Of a DNA stretch of 37,973 bases, positions 16,483 through 24,373 are shown in pieces. Position numbers and translations under genes: made by a program. The stretch comes from Candidatus Parabeggiatoa sp. nov. 2. Its GTDB lineage: Bacteria > Pseudomonadota > Gammaproteobacteria > Beggiatoales > Beggiatoaceae. The notes under the pieces are model-generated. The model was not told the origin of the DNA, made no database searches, and was given only the letters and a program-made list of their open reading frames with translations. The stretch covers positions 1-37,973 of the forward strand of contig NBMI01000154.1 of the NCBI GenBank assembly GCA_002085445.1. Reading direction: 5' to 3'. Position 1 is the stretch's first letter. Each line of letters opens with the position of its first letter.

Positions 16483-16935
16483 TTATCTCCTCTTGTATCT
16501 TCTATGACAGCCCTTACAGGTTTTAGCCATTTTCATAAACTGAAGCCCAACCTCTCTCCGCGTCTTCGCCGTTTTCGCAACCTCAGCCAGCTTGGCGCTT
16601 TCCTCCTCAAATTGCGCCATTTTTGCATTGAAGTGGTCCCAGTTTATCTCGATGGCTGGCTTGGCATCCGTCTCACCTTCGTAAGAACCGGGGATAAAGC
16701 CTTCTAAGGACAACAGACTCAAAAACGCCACATTCCCGGCCCGCTTAGCGAAAGCTTGGGCATCAAACCGTATTTTGCCTCTCACCATCGCGCCCATCTG
16801 CCCAACATTCCACGCAATGACTTCCATAACCGCTTGGCGGTATTCGATAGCATCTTCTTGGGAAACAGCGTTGGCTGACATGCTGATGCCCAAAGACAAA
16901 ACACCCGCCAAACTCACAGAAAGTAATTTTTTCAT
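16483..16935 (-). CDS. Cytochrome c' -type c-type cytochrome
   Basis: 150 residues from the ATG at 16935. An ATG nine bases upstream abuts the GGAGGA site directly and is too close to it, whereas GGAGGA is nine bases from this one. Residues 1-23 are a signal peptide ending ANA. The mature part is the four-helix cytochrome c' pattern: EDAIEYRQAVMEVIAWNVGQMGAMVRG, FAKRAGNVAFLSLL, INWDHFNAKMAQFEEESAKLAEVAKT, and a C-terminal haem site TCKGCHRRYK (Cys140, Cys143, His144). Family members are periplasmic and bind NO or other small ligands, which fits sulfide/nitrate-respiring life. Monocistronic. Confidence 0.9.
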   Translation of the reverse strand: MKKLLSVSLAGVLSLGISMSANAVSQEDAIEYRQAVMEVIAWNVGQMGAMVRGKIRFDAQAFAKRAGNVAFLSLLSLEGFIPGSYEGETDAKPAIEINWDHFNAKMAQFEEESAKLAEVAKTAKTRREVGLQFMKMAKTCKGCHRRYKRR

Positions 16936-16944
16936 GACTAACAT

Positions 16945-17277
16945 TCCTCCAAAAAAAAGAGTGTAATGAACGTTTATGATAAGACATTAAGACACTAAAA
17001 TGCAATATTTTTCAATTTTCAATTTTTCATTTTTCATTTATACGGAACGTACTTGAAAAAGGTGAAAATGGGATAACTATTGAATTAGCAAGCTAGCAGA
17101 TTTTCAACTCAAATATTAAACTTAAAAAATCCATTTATTCCTAAAAGAAGTTGTACTTTCAGTATATCTCTGTGAAACTCCGTATCGCTCCGTGTTCTCT
17201 GTGTTGAAAAATGCCTTTCACCAGCGCGCCCATCTTTCAAAGATTTCATAGATTTCATAGTTTTCATTTTTCATTTT
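16945..17277. repeat. Spacer with TTTTTCA heptamers and CTCTGTG repeat
   Basis: 17010-17040 and 17258-17281 are made of TTTTTCA/TTTTCAT heptamers; 17166-17206 is a short copy of the CTCTGTG/CTCCGTG repeat. No gene seen. Confidence 0.5.
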
Positions 17278-17553
17278 TCATTGATATAAATCCCTCGCCT
17301 TTTTACCACCCTCCCCATTAATTGCATGACAATTCATGCAAACATTTCTAAATGCCACAAATCCGCGTTTGACACGCTCGCCACTGTCTTCGGGCAGTGA
17401 TACTTGCGGAAATCTTTCGGCAAATCTCACAAATTCAATCCCCGTGACTTGATAAGGCAAAAGTTTCGCTTCGCTGTACTTTTGCCTGAACATCAATTCG
17501 CTAACATGGCCCTCAAAAAAACCGCTTATGTTTGACACCTTAGTCTTTTTCAT
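17278..17553 (-). pseudogene. Fragment of a c-type cytochrome with an in-frame palindromic insertion
   Basis: A 91-codon frame with one haem site, VCMNCHAINGEGGKK (CxxCH), preceded by GIEFVRFAERFPQVSLPEDSGERVKRGF, a segment like those before the cytochrome domain of some oxidoreductase-associated cytochromes. No signal peptide is present and the protein ends only a few residues past the haem motif, lacking the distal Met helix. Both ends lie in TTTTTCA/TTTCTCA heptamers; even the ATG is part of one. Residues encoded by 17455-17487 (RQKYSEAKLLP) derive from the GGCAAAAGT hairpin repeat also at 13736-13770. It is probably a remnant, though a short expressed protein is not excluded. Confidence 0.65.
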
Positions 17554-17580
17554 TTCTCATTTTTCATTTCTCATTTTTCA
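17546..17580. repeat. Five heptamers TTTTTCA/TTTCTCA
   Basis: Strict alternation TTTTTCA, TTTCTCA, TTTTTCA, TTTCTCA, TTTTTCA. On the minus strand this reads TGAAAAA/TGAGAAA and supplies the start codon of the cytochrome fragment. Confidence 0.75.
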
Positions 17581-17689
17581 GTTATTTTATGGAGCGCGTT
17601 GACAGAAAAAATTTATCTCAAGGCCGAGTCGTTACAAAAATAGTTAATATTTTCATGGAGTTACTCCTAAATAGGTAGACCGACGGGTG

Positions 17690-17737
17690 CTCAAAAACCC
17701 CGCAGGTCATTAAATAGGTAGACCTGCGGCGTTTGAG
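17690..17737. repeat. Strong hairpin CTCAAA..CCGCAGGTC / GACCTGCGG..TTTGAG
   Basis: A nine-base perfect stem CCGCAGGTC/GACCTGCGG extended outward by CTCAAA/TTTGAG with small mismatches, loop ATTAAATAGGTA. AAATAGGTAGACC occurs twice (17679 and 17712). It lies in the 351-base gap 17554-17904, which also holds a 28-codon frame from 17589 of unknown value and no other gene. Confidence 0.6.
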
Positions 17738-17904
17738 ATACCCCGTAGTGTTCAACGACAGAACGAAGAAACAGAAATGTGTCCCACCACAAACAAAGGT
17801 CAACCAATTTGGATCATCAGCACAGCACACTCATCATAAGACAACAAGAAAATGTTAATATAGAAATTTTTTGTTCACTAATTCAACATATTATGGAGGA
17901 AAAT

Positions 17905-18168
17905 ATGGCTTACATTGTCACCCTCAATTCAGCAGCGCGAAGGCAAATCAAAAAATTGCCTAGCCCGGTTCAAGACAAAATCACCCATGCGCTGACCGAT
18001 CTAAGAATCGACCCGCGTCCGCATAGGGCGAAAAACTACAAGGTACTTAAGAAATTCGCTCTGCGTGTTGGCAACTATCGAGTGATTTATGAAATAAAAG
18101 ACCGAAATTTGATGGTGTTGGTTATGAGGGTGGGTGATCGCAAAGAAATTTACCGAGAATATGGATAA
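17905..18168 (+). CDS. RelE/ParE-type toxin without visible antitoxin
   Basis: 87 residues from the ATG at 17905, which has GGAGGA four bases upstream; a longer in-frame start at 17779 lacks one and gives an atypical N-terminus. The core is typical RelE: YIVTLNSAARRQIKKLPSPVQDKITHALTDL, then NYKVLKKFALRVGNYRVIYEIKDRNLMVLVMRVGDRKEIY, with the basic and tyrosine residues used in mRNA cleavage by family members. No antitoxin gene is seen upstream or downstream (downstream is repeat DNA), so the toxin may be orphaned, silenced, or controlled from elsewhere. Confidence 0.85.
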   Translation: MAYIVTLNSAARRQIKKLPSPVQDKITHALTDLRIDPRPHRAKNYKVLKKFALRVGNYRVIYEIKDRNLMVLVMRVGDRKEIYREYG

Positions 18169-18199
18169 TTGAGCCAACCAGAAGACAATCAAACGAGCA

Positions 18200-18905
18200 T
18201 ATTTTTGGAGCCCGCGTAAGTTGGACTTTTGCTCGGAAGTCCAAAAATAGGGGAGAGTCATCGATAAATCTTGGGAAGGAGTCCAAGATTTATCTTGGAC
18301 GTCCGATAAACTAAACACCGCCATTCAAAAGCACTCAACAACCCGTTTATTCCCAAAATCCTAAGTACTAAACCAACGATAACCACCAATTGAGGGCCAT
18401 ACCGACACTCAAAACCGATCAGATTTTCTCGCCAAAAATAGGGCGCGAGGGGAGTCCAAGATTTATCTTGGACATCTAATAAACCAAACACCGCCATTCA
18501 AAAGCACTCAACAACCCGTTTACTCCCAAAATCCTAAGCACTAAACCAACAATAACCACCAATTGAGGGCCATACTAACACTCAAAACCGATCAGATTTT
18601 CCCAACAAAAGTTGAGACGAGGGGACTCCAAGATTTATCTTGGAAGTCTAATAAACTAAACACCGCCATTCAAAAGCACTCAACAACCCGTTTACTCCCA
18701 AAATCCGGGCGTACTAAACCAACGACAACCACCAATTGGGGGCCATACCGACACTCAAAACCGATCAGATTTTCTCCCCAAAAATAGGATGCGAGGGGAG
18801 TCCAAGATTTATCTTGGACATCTAATAAACTAAACACCACCATTCAAAAGCACTCAACAACCCGTTTATTCCAAAAATCCGTTGTACTAGACTAACGATA
18901 AGCCT
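18200..18905. repeat. 173-bp tandem repeat array with GTCCAAGAT-TT-ATCTTGGAC palindromes
   Basis: About three and a half units of 172-174 bases, phased by the palindrome at 18281-18300, 18454-18473, 18627-18644 and 18800-18819. Each unit continues ATAAACTAAACACCGCCATT, CAAAAGCACTCAACAACCCG, a variable AAAATCC-AAGCACTAAACC stretch, ACCACCAATTGAGGGCCATA and ACACTCAAAACCGATCAGAT. Another unit is at 20937-21110 and a partial one at 37780-37870. Open frames across the array are repeat translations without protein character. Confidence 0.85.
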
Positions 18906-19042
18906 GACACAGTCTCTGAAAAAATAGTTGCGATTTGTTTTAAATTATGCTATAAATAATGCAGTCCGCTTAAATTAGTGTGCGACGCAAATCGGCTCCG
19001 TATAGAATCGGCACTCAAAACCAATTGCGTCAATTGTTTAGC
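18906..19042 (+). repeat. Promoter-leader cassette, copy A
   Basis: Matches 21237-21374 over about 137 bases, with the last 42 bases (19001-19042) identical. It carries the promoter at 18928-18956 and, about 45-80 bases after the predicted start of transcription, CAATTG-CGT-CAATTG. It sits directly after the 173-bp array and points at the SGNH hydrolase. Confidence 0.75.
18928..18956 (+). promoter_or_regulatory. Sigma-70-type promoter, cassette copy A
   Basis: TTGCGA, 17-base spacer, TATAAA. The corresponding sites in copy B are TTGCAA and TATAAT with the same spacer. Drives toward the SGNH hydrolase at 19333 with a leader of some 370 bases. Confidence 0.6.
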
Positions 19043-19332
19043 TATAAGTCTTTGTTCATTCTACATTTTTAATTTTTATATCGATATTCGCATTACCAGT
19101 GTACTAGACAGCTTCACTTTTCTTGAAACGGCCCTCCCAAAAGAAAACCCGAATAGAACCGTCGCCGGAACGATGTTGTAAGTGTTATTGTTAATCGGTG
19201 GCAGCGAGATTCAAGTCTAGGCTAAAAATGTCGCTAAGTCACTGAGAAAAAAATAAGTTGAACACATCGGATTTTTAGCAAAAAGCCAGCGATCCGCTAC
19301 CGCTTTTATCAACCATTAAAATGAGGAATATT

Positions 19333-20817
19333 ATGTCTAAATCAAACTCTCAAAACCCGTTTTTGAATGGCCGAACCACAACTTTAACTTTACTGTGTCT
19401 AACCCTACTTATTACCCTATTCGCACCGGCTTTGGCGGATAACTATCCGAAACCTAAACCACCCAAAGACACCTCGCAATATGGCAAACACTTTCAACGT
19501 AGCATGACACTAATGGCAACCAGTACGCCTCAAAAACGGAATACCGTACGCATACTGTTCTACGGACAATCAATTGTAAAACAACGATGGCATAGCACAG
19601 TTGTTGAGGATTTAAAGAAACGTTTTCCTCACACGGATTTTATTGTCGCCAATAAAGCCATCGGTGGCTTCAGTTCCCAATTACTTGTACGAACCATGCA
19701 CTATGACGTGATCCCGTTTTATCCCGATCTATTAATATTTCACGTCTACGGGGCACATGACAAATACGAGGACATCATCCGTAAAGTGCGTAGCCATACA
19801 ACGGCCGAGATCATAATGCAATCCGATCACGCCAATAAATGGCCCGAACCCAAATGCAAAGGTGACTTTTGGGTTCAGCAGAAGAAATGGAGCGATAAGA
19901 TGAATTACTTTCTTCTACCCGCCATAGCCAACCGCTATCAATGCTCATGGCAACCCCAGCGGTGGGAATGGGTAGACTACCTTAAAGACAATAACCTACA
20001 ACCACCCGCCCTACTAAAAGACAAAGTGCATCTGAACGAACACGGACGTTGGCTCATGGCAAACCTGCTAAAACGATATTTAGTCTACCTGGCGGATGAA
20101 CCACAAGACGAATGGCAAGACTTAGTAAAAACATATCAAGTAGGCAAAGACATCCATTGGCAAGGTAACCGTCTAACACTTTCATTTACCGGCAATCGAA
20201 TAGTCGCCCTAGCCGATAACAAATCCGGCGGATCGGCCATCGTACTAATTGACGGAAAGAAACCCAGTGAGCATCCAGAATGCTACACTTACACACGTCC
20301 TAGCGGAACACCGGGCATAGGATGGCCGGCAATCAAAAAAATTAGCTGGCATAATCCCCCAGTTTCCGAAACCTGGCAAGCCACCTGTAGCAACTTTAAT
20401 AACAAACAAGACGAATTTACCTTTACCATAAAAGGTTCAGTAACCGGCGATGATGGCAAAGGACACGCCGGGCAAACCTTTGTATCCAACAGTGGAAGAA
20501 TTACAATCAAACCAGAAGACTGGGTATTTCAATATGACAAAAAGGTCAGTAAGCAAAAAGCCCCGGACGGATTTAAGGTACGCTGGCAAGTCAAACTAAT
20601 GGGGACAGACAAATATATCACGCCCCAGACTGATGCTCCATCCAAAGAATACCCAACCGTTTTAGCCTCCAACTTGGAAAACAAAACCCACACTTTAGAA
20701 TTAGTGGCTACTGACAACAACAAACCCGCCATTAAAGCCATACGAATACACAAACCGCCATTGCACGAACCGCTATTTCCAAAGTTATACAACCGAACAC
20801 AAAAGTCCAAACATTAG
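19333..20817 (+). CDS. Secreted SGNH/GDSL-family hydrolase-like protein
   Basis: 494 residues from the ATG at 19333, preferred to one at 19321 because the AGGA site lies between them. A signal peptide (TLTLLCLTLLITLFAPALA) is followed by a Pro/Lys-rich stretch. The SGNH block I serine is in ILFYGQSIVKQ (about Ser80), a Gly block in NKAIGGFSS (about 107-115), and the catalytic Asp/His pair in DKVHLNEHG (about Asp230, His233). These enzymes deacylate esters, often of polysaccharides. The C-terminal 250 residues are beta-rich (NRLTLSFTGNRIVALADNKSGGSAIVLIDGKKPS) and may bind carbohydrate. It stands alone between two promoter-leader cassettes. Confidence 0.75.
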   Translation: MSKSNSQNPFLNGRTTTLTLLCLTLLITLFAPALADNYPKPKPPKDTSQYGKHFQRSMTLMATSTPQKRNTVRILFYGQSIVKQRWHSTVVEDLKKRFPHTDFIVANKAIGGFSSQLLVRTMHYDVIPFYPDLLIFHVYGAHDKYEDIIRKVRSHTTAEIIMQSDHANKWPEPKCKGDFWVQQKKWSDKMNYFLLPAIANRYQCSWQPQRWEWVDYLKDNNLQPPALLKDKVHLNEHGRWLMANLLKRYLVYLADEPQDEWQDLVKTYQVGKDIHWQGNRLTLSFTGNRIVALADNKSGGSAIVLIDGKKPSEHPECYTYTRPSGTPGIGWPAIKKISWHNPPVSETWQATCSNFNNKQDEFTFTIKGSVTGDDGKGHAGQTFVSNSGRITIKPEDWVFQYDKKVSKQKAPDGFKVRWQVKLMGTDKYITPQTDAPSKEYPTVLASNLENKTHTLELVATDNNKPAIKAIRIHKPPLHEPLFPKLYNRTQKSKH

Positions 20818-20829
20818 TTTGGCTTGCTT

Positions 20830-21236
20830 GAGGGCCATAAAATACTAGGTTTTCAAATTAAGTTATGGCCCTCTATCGCGCAATTGGGGCGGAGTCCAAG
20901 ATTTATCTTGGACATCAAAAAGATTGGGCGGAGGAGTCATCGATAAATCTTGGAAGTCTAATAAACTAAACACCACCATTCAAAAGCACTCAACAATCCG
21001 TTTACTCCCAAAATCCTAAGCACTAAACCAACGATAACCACCAATTGGGGGCCATACCGACACTCAAAACCGCTCAGATTTTCTCCCCAAAAGTTGAGGA
21101 GGTGGGGAGTCCAAGATTTATCTTGGAAAGGAGTCCAAGATTTATCTTGGAAAGGAGTCCAAGATTTATCTTGGACGTCTGTGATAAATCCTAGCGAAGC
21201 GACTTAATCGTCTTTCAAACTGACAATAGCCACACT
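20830..21236. repeat. GGGCCATA element, 173-bp unit and triple 24-bp palindrome array
   Basis: 20832-20874 is a GAGGGCCATAA...TTATGGCCCTC hairpin element. 20893-21108 holds a GTCCAAGATTTATCTTGGAC palindrome and one 173-bp unit. From 21109 GTCCAAGATTTATCTTGG plus AAAGGA occurs three times with a 24-base period (21109, 21133, 21157). 21178-21230 (ACGTCTGTGATAAATCCTAG, CGAAGCGACTTAATCG) is shared with 37890-37935. Confidence 0.8.
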
Positions 21237-21374
21237 GACACAAAAAATTAGCTGAAAAAATATTTGCAATTGGTTTTAAATTATGCTATAATGCCGCCCG
21301 CCTAAAATATGTCAGCGACGGAATCGACTCCATATAGAATCGGCACTCAAAACCAATTGCGTCAATTGTTTAGC
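21237..21374 (+). repeat. Promoter-leader cassette, copy B
   Basis: Second copy of the cassette at 18906-19042. The last 42 bases, 21333-21374 (TATAGAATCGGCACTCAAAA and the following CCAATTGCGTCAATTGTTTAGC in two parts), are unchanged although the upstream half has diverged. It stands immediately upstream of the 4TM/VMAP operon. Confidence 0.75.
21264..21292 (+). promoter_or_regulatory. Strong sigma-70-type promoter, cassette copy B
   Basis: TTGCAA, spacer of exactly 17 bases, perfect TATAAT. Transcription would begin near 21299, run through the conserved 42-base leader, and reach the operon start at 21710. A second weaker candidate with TATAAT at 21669-21674 lies nearer the gene. Confidence 0.7.
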
Positions 21375-21410
21375 AACCGCAGGAATTATTCCAACTAATA
21401 GAATATGTGA

Positions 21411-21548
21411 AAAAAAATACCAAAAAGAGCAACCCAAAAAATTAACGGTGGCAATATCCAAGACGGACTTAAAGCCACCCCACAAATTGCAAATGAAGGC
21501 GAGCCGCTATCCACCGAAATTGCCGGCAACTTGCCCCAAATCCTTTGA
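21411..21548 (+). pseudogene. Possible remnant of a small CDS
   Basis: An open frame without a start codon (preceded by ATG-TGA at 21405-21410) encodes INGGNIQDGLKATPQIANEG and then EPLSTEIAGNLPQIL before TGA. The composition looks protein-like rather than repeat-like, but I recognise nothing. It may be the end of a decayed gene or a chance frame. Confidence 0.25.
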
Positions 21549-21709
21549 TGCCCGAAAATATGGCTAAATTAATTTAAATTAATAGCTTAATAATTATTGA
21601 TAGATAATTAAGTATAAATTATTATTTATTCGCAATTCTTATAAATTCAATTGATCGCCGTGTTAGGTTATAATGCACTTTCTTGTTTTTATTCAAGGGA
21701 AATAATACG

Positions 21710-22558
21710 ATGCAATCTAAACCAAGTCTTCCAGCCTTAGCTAAAGCCGGGAGTGAAATCGCCCAATTTTATTTTAACGGTCGTCGAGCAGCGTACTTTG
21801 GTGCGCTCTTTGTGGCACTTCTTATGTTATTGCCTATTGGCATTTTTGTTTATGGACTTGCCGTAGTCGCCATGATCACAGAAATTTTAGCCTGGTGGTT
21901 TCGTAATAAGGGCGAGCATTACCATCGCTTGTCCAGAGAATTGATGAGACGAGCCATGTTGTTTAATGCGTTTGGTAAATCCGAAGAGTCTTTGGATGTC
22001 ACTGATTTGTTGAATAGTTTTGGTGAAGAAAAATTAACCCAGAAGGCCGCGCAACTTGAAGAAAAATTCCATTACCGTGAAGATTATTACCAGAGCAAAA
22101 AACTTCTGGATAATCTCCAAGAAAGCGCATTTTTGTCTAAACACCTCTTTGCAATTGCCGCACAACGAACCATTTGGCTATTGGTTCTGATTTCCTTTGC
22201 GGTGATTTTTATCGTTTTTTTAATTGAACCACTGGTGATTAACCAAGATATTTCCTTAATTCCTAAGATTATTGTGGTGTTTTTGGCGTTTGTGATTGCC
22301 GATGAACTGAGTACCGCTTTTGCGTGGCGGGAGGCTACCAATCGTTGTGATGCCGTGGATAGACGGCTGGAAAAAATCCTCGCCGAAGTTAATGAACCTT
22401 CTCAAGAAGTCATTTTAGCGATATTTAGCGACTATGCCGTTGCAACGGCGGCCGCGCCCCCAATCTCTAAGCACATTTATGAAGCAGAACGCGATCGTTT
22501 GAATGAATCATGGAAGAGCAGAATTGCAGCGCGTCAAACAACAAATGTTGAGGATTGA
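21710..22558 (+). CDS. Four-TM membrane protein, candidate pore-forming effector (S-4TM/SLATT-like)
   Basis: 282 residues from the ATG at 21710, which has AAGGGA nine bases upstream; an in-frame TTG at 21683 is weaker. Four hydrophobic helices in two hairpins, near 27-43, 45-62, 155-175 and 183-200, are separated by a charged cytoplasmic stretch. That stretch includes REDYYQSKKLLDNLQESAF and SKHLFAIAAQR, like the conserved helix before the second TM pair in S-4TM proteins, predicted pore-forming effectors of nucleotide-activated immunity. The C-terminus is a helical tail. First gene of the operon, six bases before the kinase-like gene. The role, killing or arresting the cell by membrane damage, is inference. 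Confidence 0.65.
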   Translation: MQSKPSLPALAKAGSEIAQFYFNGRRAAYFGALFVALLMLLPIGIFVYGLAVVAMITEILAWWFRNKGEHYHRLSRELMRRAMLFNAFGKSEESLDVTDLLNSFGEEKLTQKAAQLEEKFHYREDYYQSKKLLDNLQESAFLSKHLFAIAAQRTIWLLVLISFAVIFIVFLIEPLVINQDISLIPKIIVVFLAFVIADELSTAFAWREATNRCDAVDRRLEKILAEVNEPSQEVILAIFSDYAVATAAAPPISKHIYEAERDRLNESWKSRIAARQTTNVED

Positions 22559-22564
22559 ATAACT

Positions 22565-24364
22565 ATGCGGCGACGATTAGAAATTTCAAGCATTTCGGCT
22601 TACACGTTTTTGCGAATTGAAGATGAAGTCCTCAATAAATTGTCATGGCAAGATGAGGAATATGAAAAACTGGTCATGCTTTTATTTGATAACACCCCAT
22701 GGCGGGCTAAGGAAGATTTGCGCATTGCTTTGTCTTTGCTGAGAGGAGGGCGTAGTTCAGTCATCGTGCTGAAATTGGCTTTTATTCATAAGAAGCAATC
22801 GTATGGTTTTATTATTCGCATCCATTCCACTCTGAAAGAAGCTGAAAAAGAAAAAAACAATGTAGATAAATTGAATATCAATTCACCAGATTGTTTTGCT
22901 AATTGTATGGGGCAAAAGGAACTAGCCGGGCAATCTCTTGTTATTTATCAAGATGTTGGTGTTAATATGGTCACTCAGTCAATTGATGAACTCAGCGAAA
23001 GTTTGTTTCAACGCCTCTCTTCTCAAAATGAGTTCACTGTGTTTGCCCATAATTTTCAAAAATTAATTAAAGATGTGACATACAGTTTTGAAAAAATTGA
23101 GGATTTTAAAACAATTAGTCATGACGAATATTATGACGACATTCTGTCTCAATTACCTCCTGAATTGGTGATTAATCAGGCTCATCTTTATCAATTTGAT
23201 GATTTAATTTTCAAATCTCAAATATCTATTCCCGCTGAGATTAAAAAAACTGAAATCATTGACATTCATCAATTTATCCACAGGCTTTCAGAAAAAAAGA
23301 CATCAACCCAATGGTTTAAACTGAATGAAATTTGGTTTGATAAAAGCATTTTGACGGGTGATAGTCAAGAAATGGCTTACTTACCCTTTACGATAGAAGA
23401 AAATTCAAAAATCGTTTTTTATCTTTGGATTGCCATTCCTAAAAATGAACTCAAAGATATCGAAACCAAATTAGAGACAACGTTGGATGCCACTAGCCCT
23501 TGTCAATTAATTTTCTTGGCAGACGATGTCACGTTTACTGCCCAATTGAATAAAATGGGCTTTGACACGCAAAGTTGTCTGTCAACGTTGGATTTCCAAG
23601 CATTATGTGATAAGTATTATGCACAATTACATATTGATATGCGTCATAACGATTTGCACTGTGGCAATGTACTTACATCAGAGAACAGTTTTAAAGTTAT
23701 CGATGTAGGAGACATGAGAGCGGATTTGATTGCTAGTGATATTGCACGGTTGGAAGTTTCTTTATGGTTTGAAATGTCAAAACGATTATCCGAGTTTTCA
23801 AAACAAGCGGCTGAAACCGTTATTGAAAATTTGATGACAGATAATGTTTCAAATACTGACTCTGACTCACTTTCCATTAGCACTCGTTTCAGCGATTTTT
23901 TGCGCCATTTGAAAAAAGGATTTAAAGCGGGAGTACAATATTTGCCTGATGAAAACGAAATCAGGTTGGCTTATGTCATCCAAATTTTACTATACCAACG
24001 TTATAGTTTATTAGATGGTATAGATAAAATCCCGGTGGCTTTTAATGTTTTTGCGCGTCACTGGATGAGTCAATTTCGATATAATATTGATTTTGCAGCG
24101 TTATCTGCTGAAATAATGGAGATTGTGCATCAGCTTGAATCGCTTGTAGATAGAAAATTGGTGACGTGGGATATTATTCGGGAGGCTTATCAGCAATCCG
24201 TTTCAGAAATACAACAATCACAATTTATTTTAAATGGAGAGGAGCAAAATTGTTTTGAAGCTATTTATCGTATTGCGGAATTACCTCAACATAAAAAAAA
24301 TCCGCCTTTGGCTCAGTTTTCATGTTATATTGCGGATCAGCTTTCAGAGCCAGAACAAAATTGA
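22565..24364 (+). CDS. Kinase-fold phosphotransferase-like protein of the conflict operon
   Basis: 599 residues. The C-terminal half has an aminoglycoside/choline-kinase-like catalytic site: HNDLHCGNVL (His361, Asp363, Asn368) and the metal motif VIDVGD (Asp380). The N-terminal part (RRGGRSSVIVLKLAFI and GFIIRIHSTLKEAEKE) could be the nucleotide-binding lobe, followed by an inserted region. So an active phosphotransferase is plausible; it may correspond to one of the 'ternary complex associated' (TCAD) kinase-like domains. Its TGA stop is followed in the same frame, with no ATG or ribosome site, by the VMAP-C coding sequence, so the two may once have been one protein. Confidence 0.6.
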   Translation: MRRRLEISSISAYTFLRIEDEVLNKLSWQDEEYEKLVMLLFDNTPWRAKEDLRIALSLLRGGRSSVIVLKLAFIHKKQSYGFIIRIHSTLKEAEKEKNNVDKLNINSPDCFANCMGQKELAGQSLVIYQDVGVNMVTQSIDELSESLFQRLSSQNEFTVFAHNFQKLIKDVTYSFEKIEDFKTISHDEYYDDILSQLPPELVINQAHLYQFDDLIFKSQISIPAEIKKTEIIDIHQFIHRLSEKKTSTQWFKLNEIWFDKSILTGDSQEMAYLPFTIEENSKIVFYLWIAIPKNELKDIETKLETTLDATSPCQLIFLADDVTFTAQLNKMGFDTQSCLSTLDFQALCDKYYAQLHIDMRHNDLHCGNVLTSENSFKVIDVGDMRADLIASDIARLEVSLWFEMSKRLSEFSKQAAETVIENLMTDNVSNTDSDSLSISTRFSDFLRHLKKGFKAGVQYLPDENEIRLAYVIQILLYQRYSLLDGIDKIPVAFNVFARHWMSQFRYNIDFAALSAEIMEIVHQLESLVDRKLVTWDIIREAYQQSVSEIQQSQFILNGEEQNCFEAIYRIAELPQHKKNPPLAQFSCYIADQLSEPEQN

Positions 24365-24373
24365 CTTAATGAC

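Noticed and set aside
17589..17675. 28-codon frame upstream of the orphan RelE as a possible antitoxin
   Set aside because: Too short, no recognisable antitoxin features, and separated from the toxin by more than 200 bases including a strong hairpin.
18563..18787. Open frame in the 173-bp array
   Set aside because: It simply translates the repeat unit; other units contain stops in that frame.
18281..18905. Possible CRISPR or attachment-site array
   Set aside because: The period is about 173 bases with conserved sequence throughout each unit; it is a tandem satellite-like repeat.
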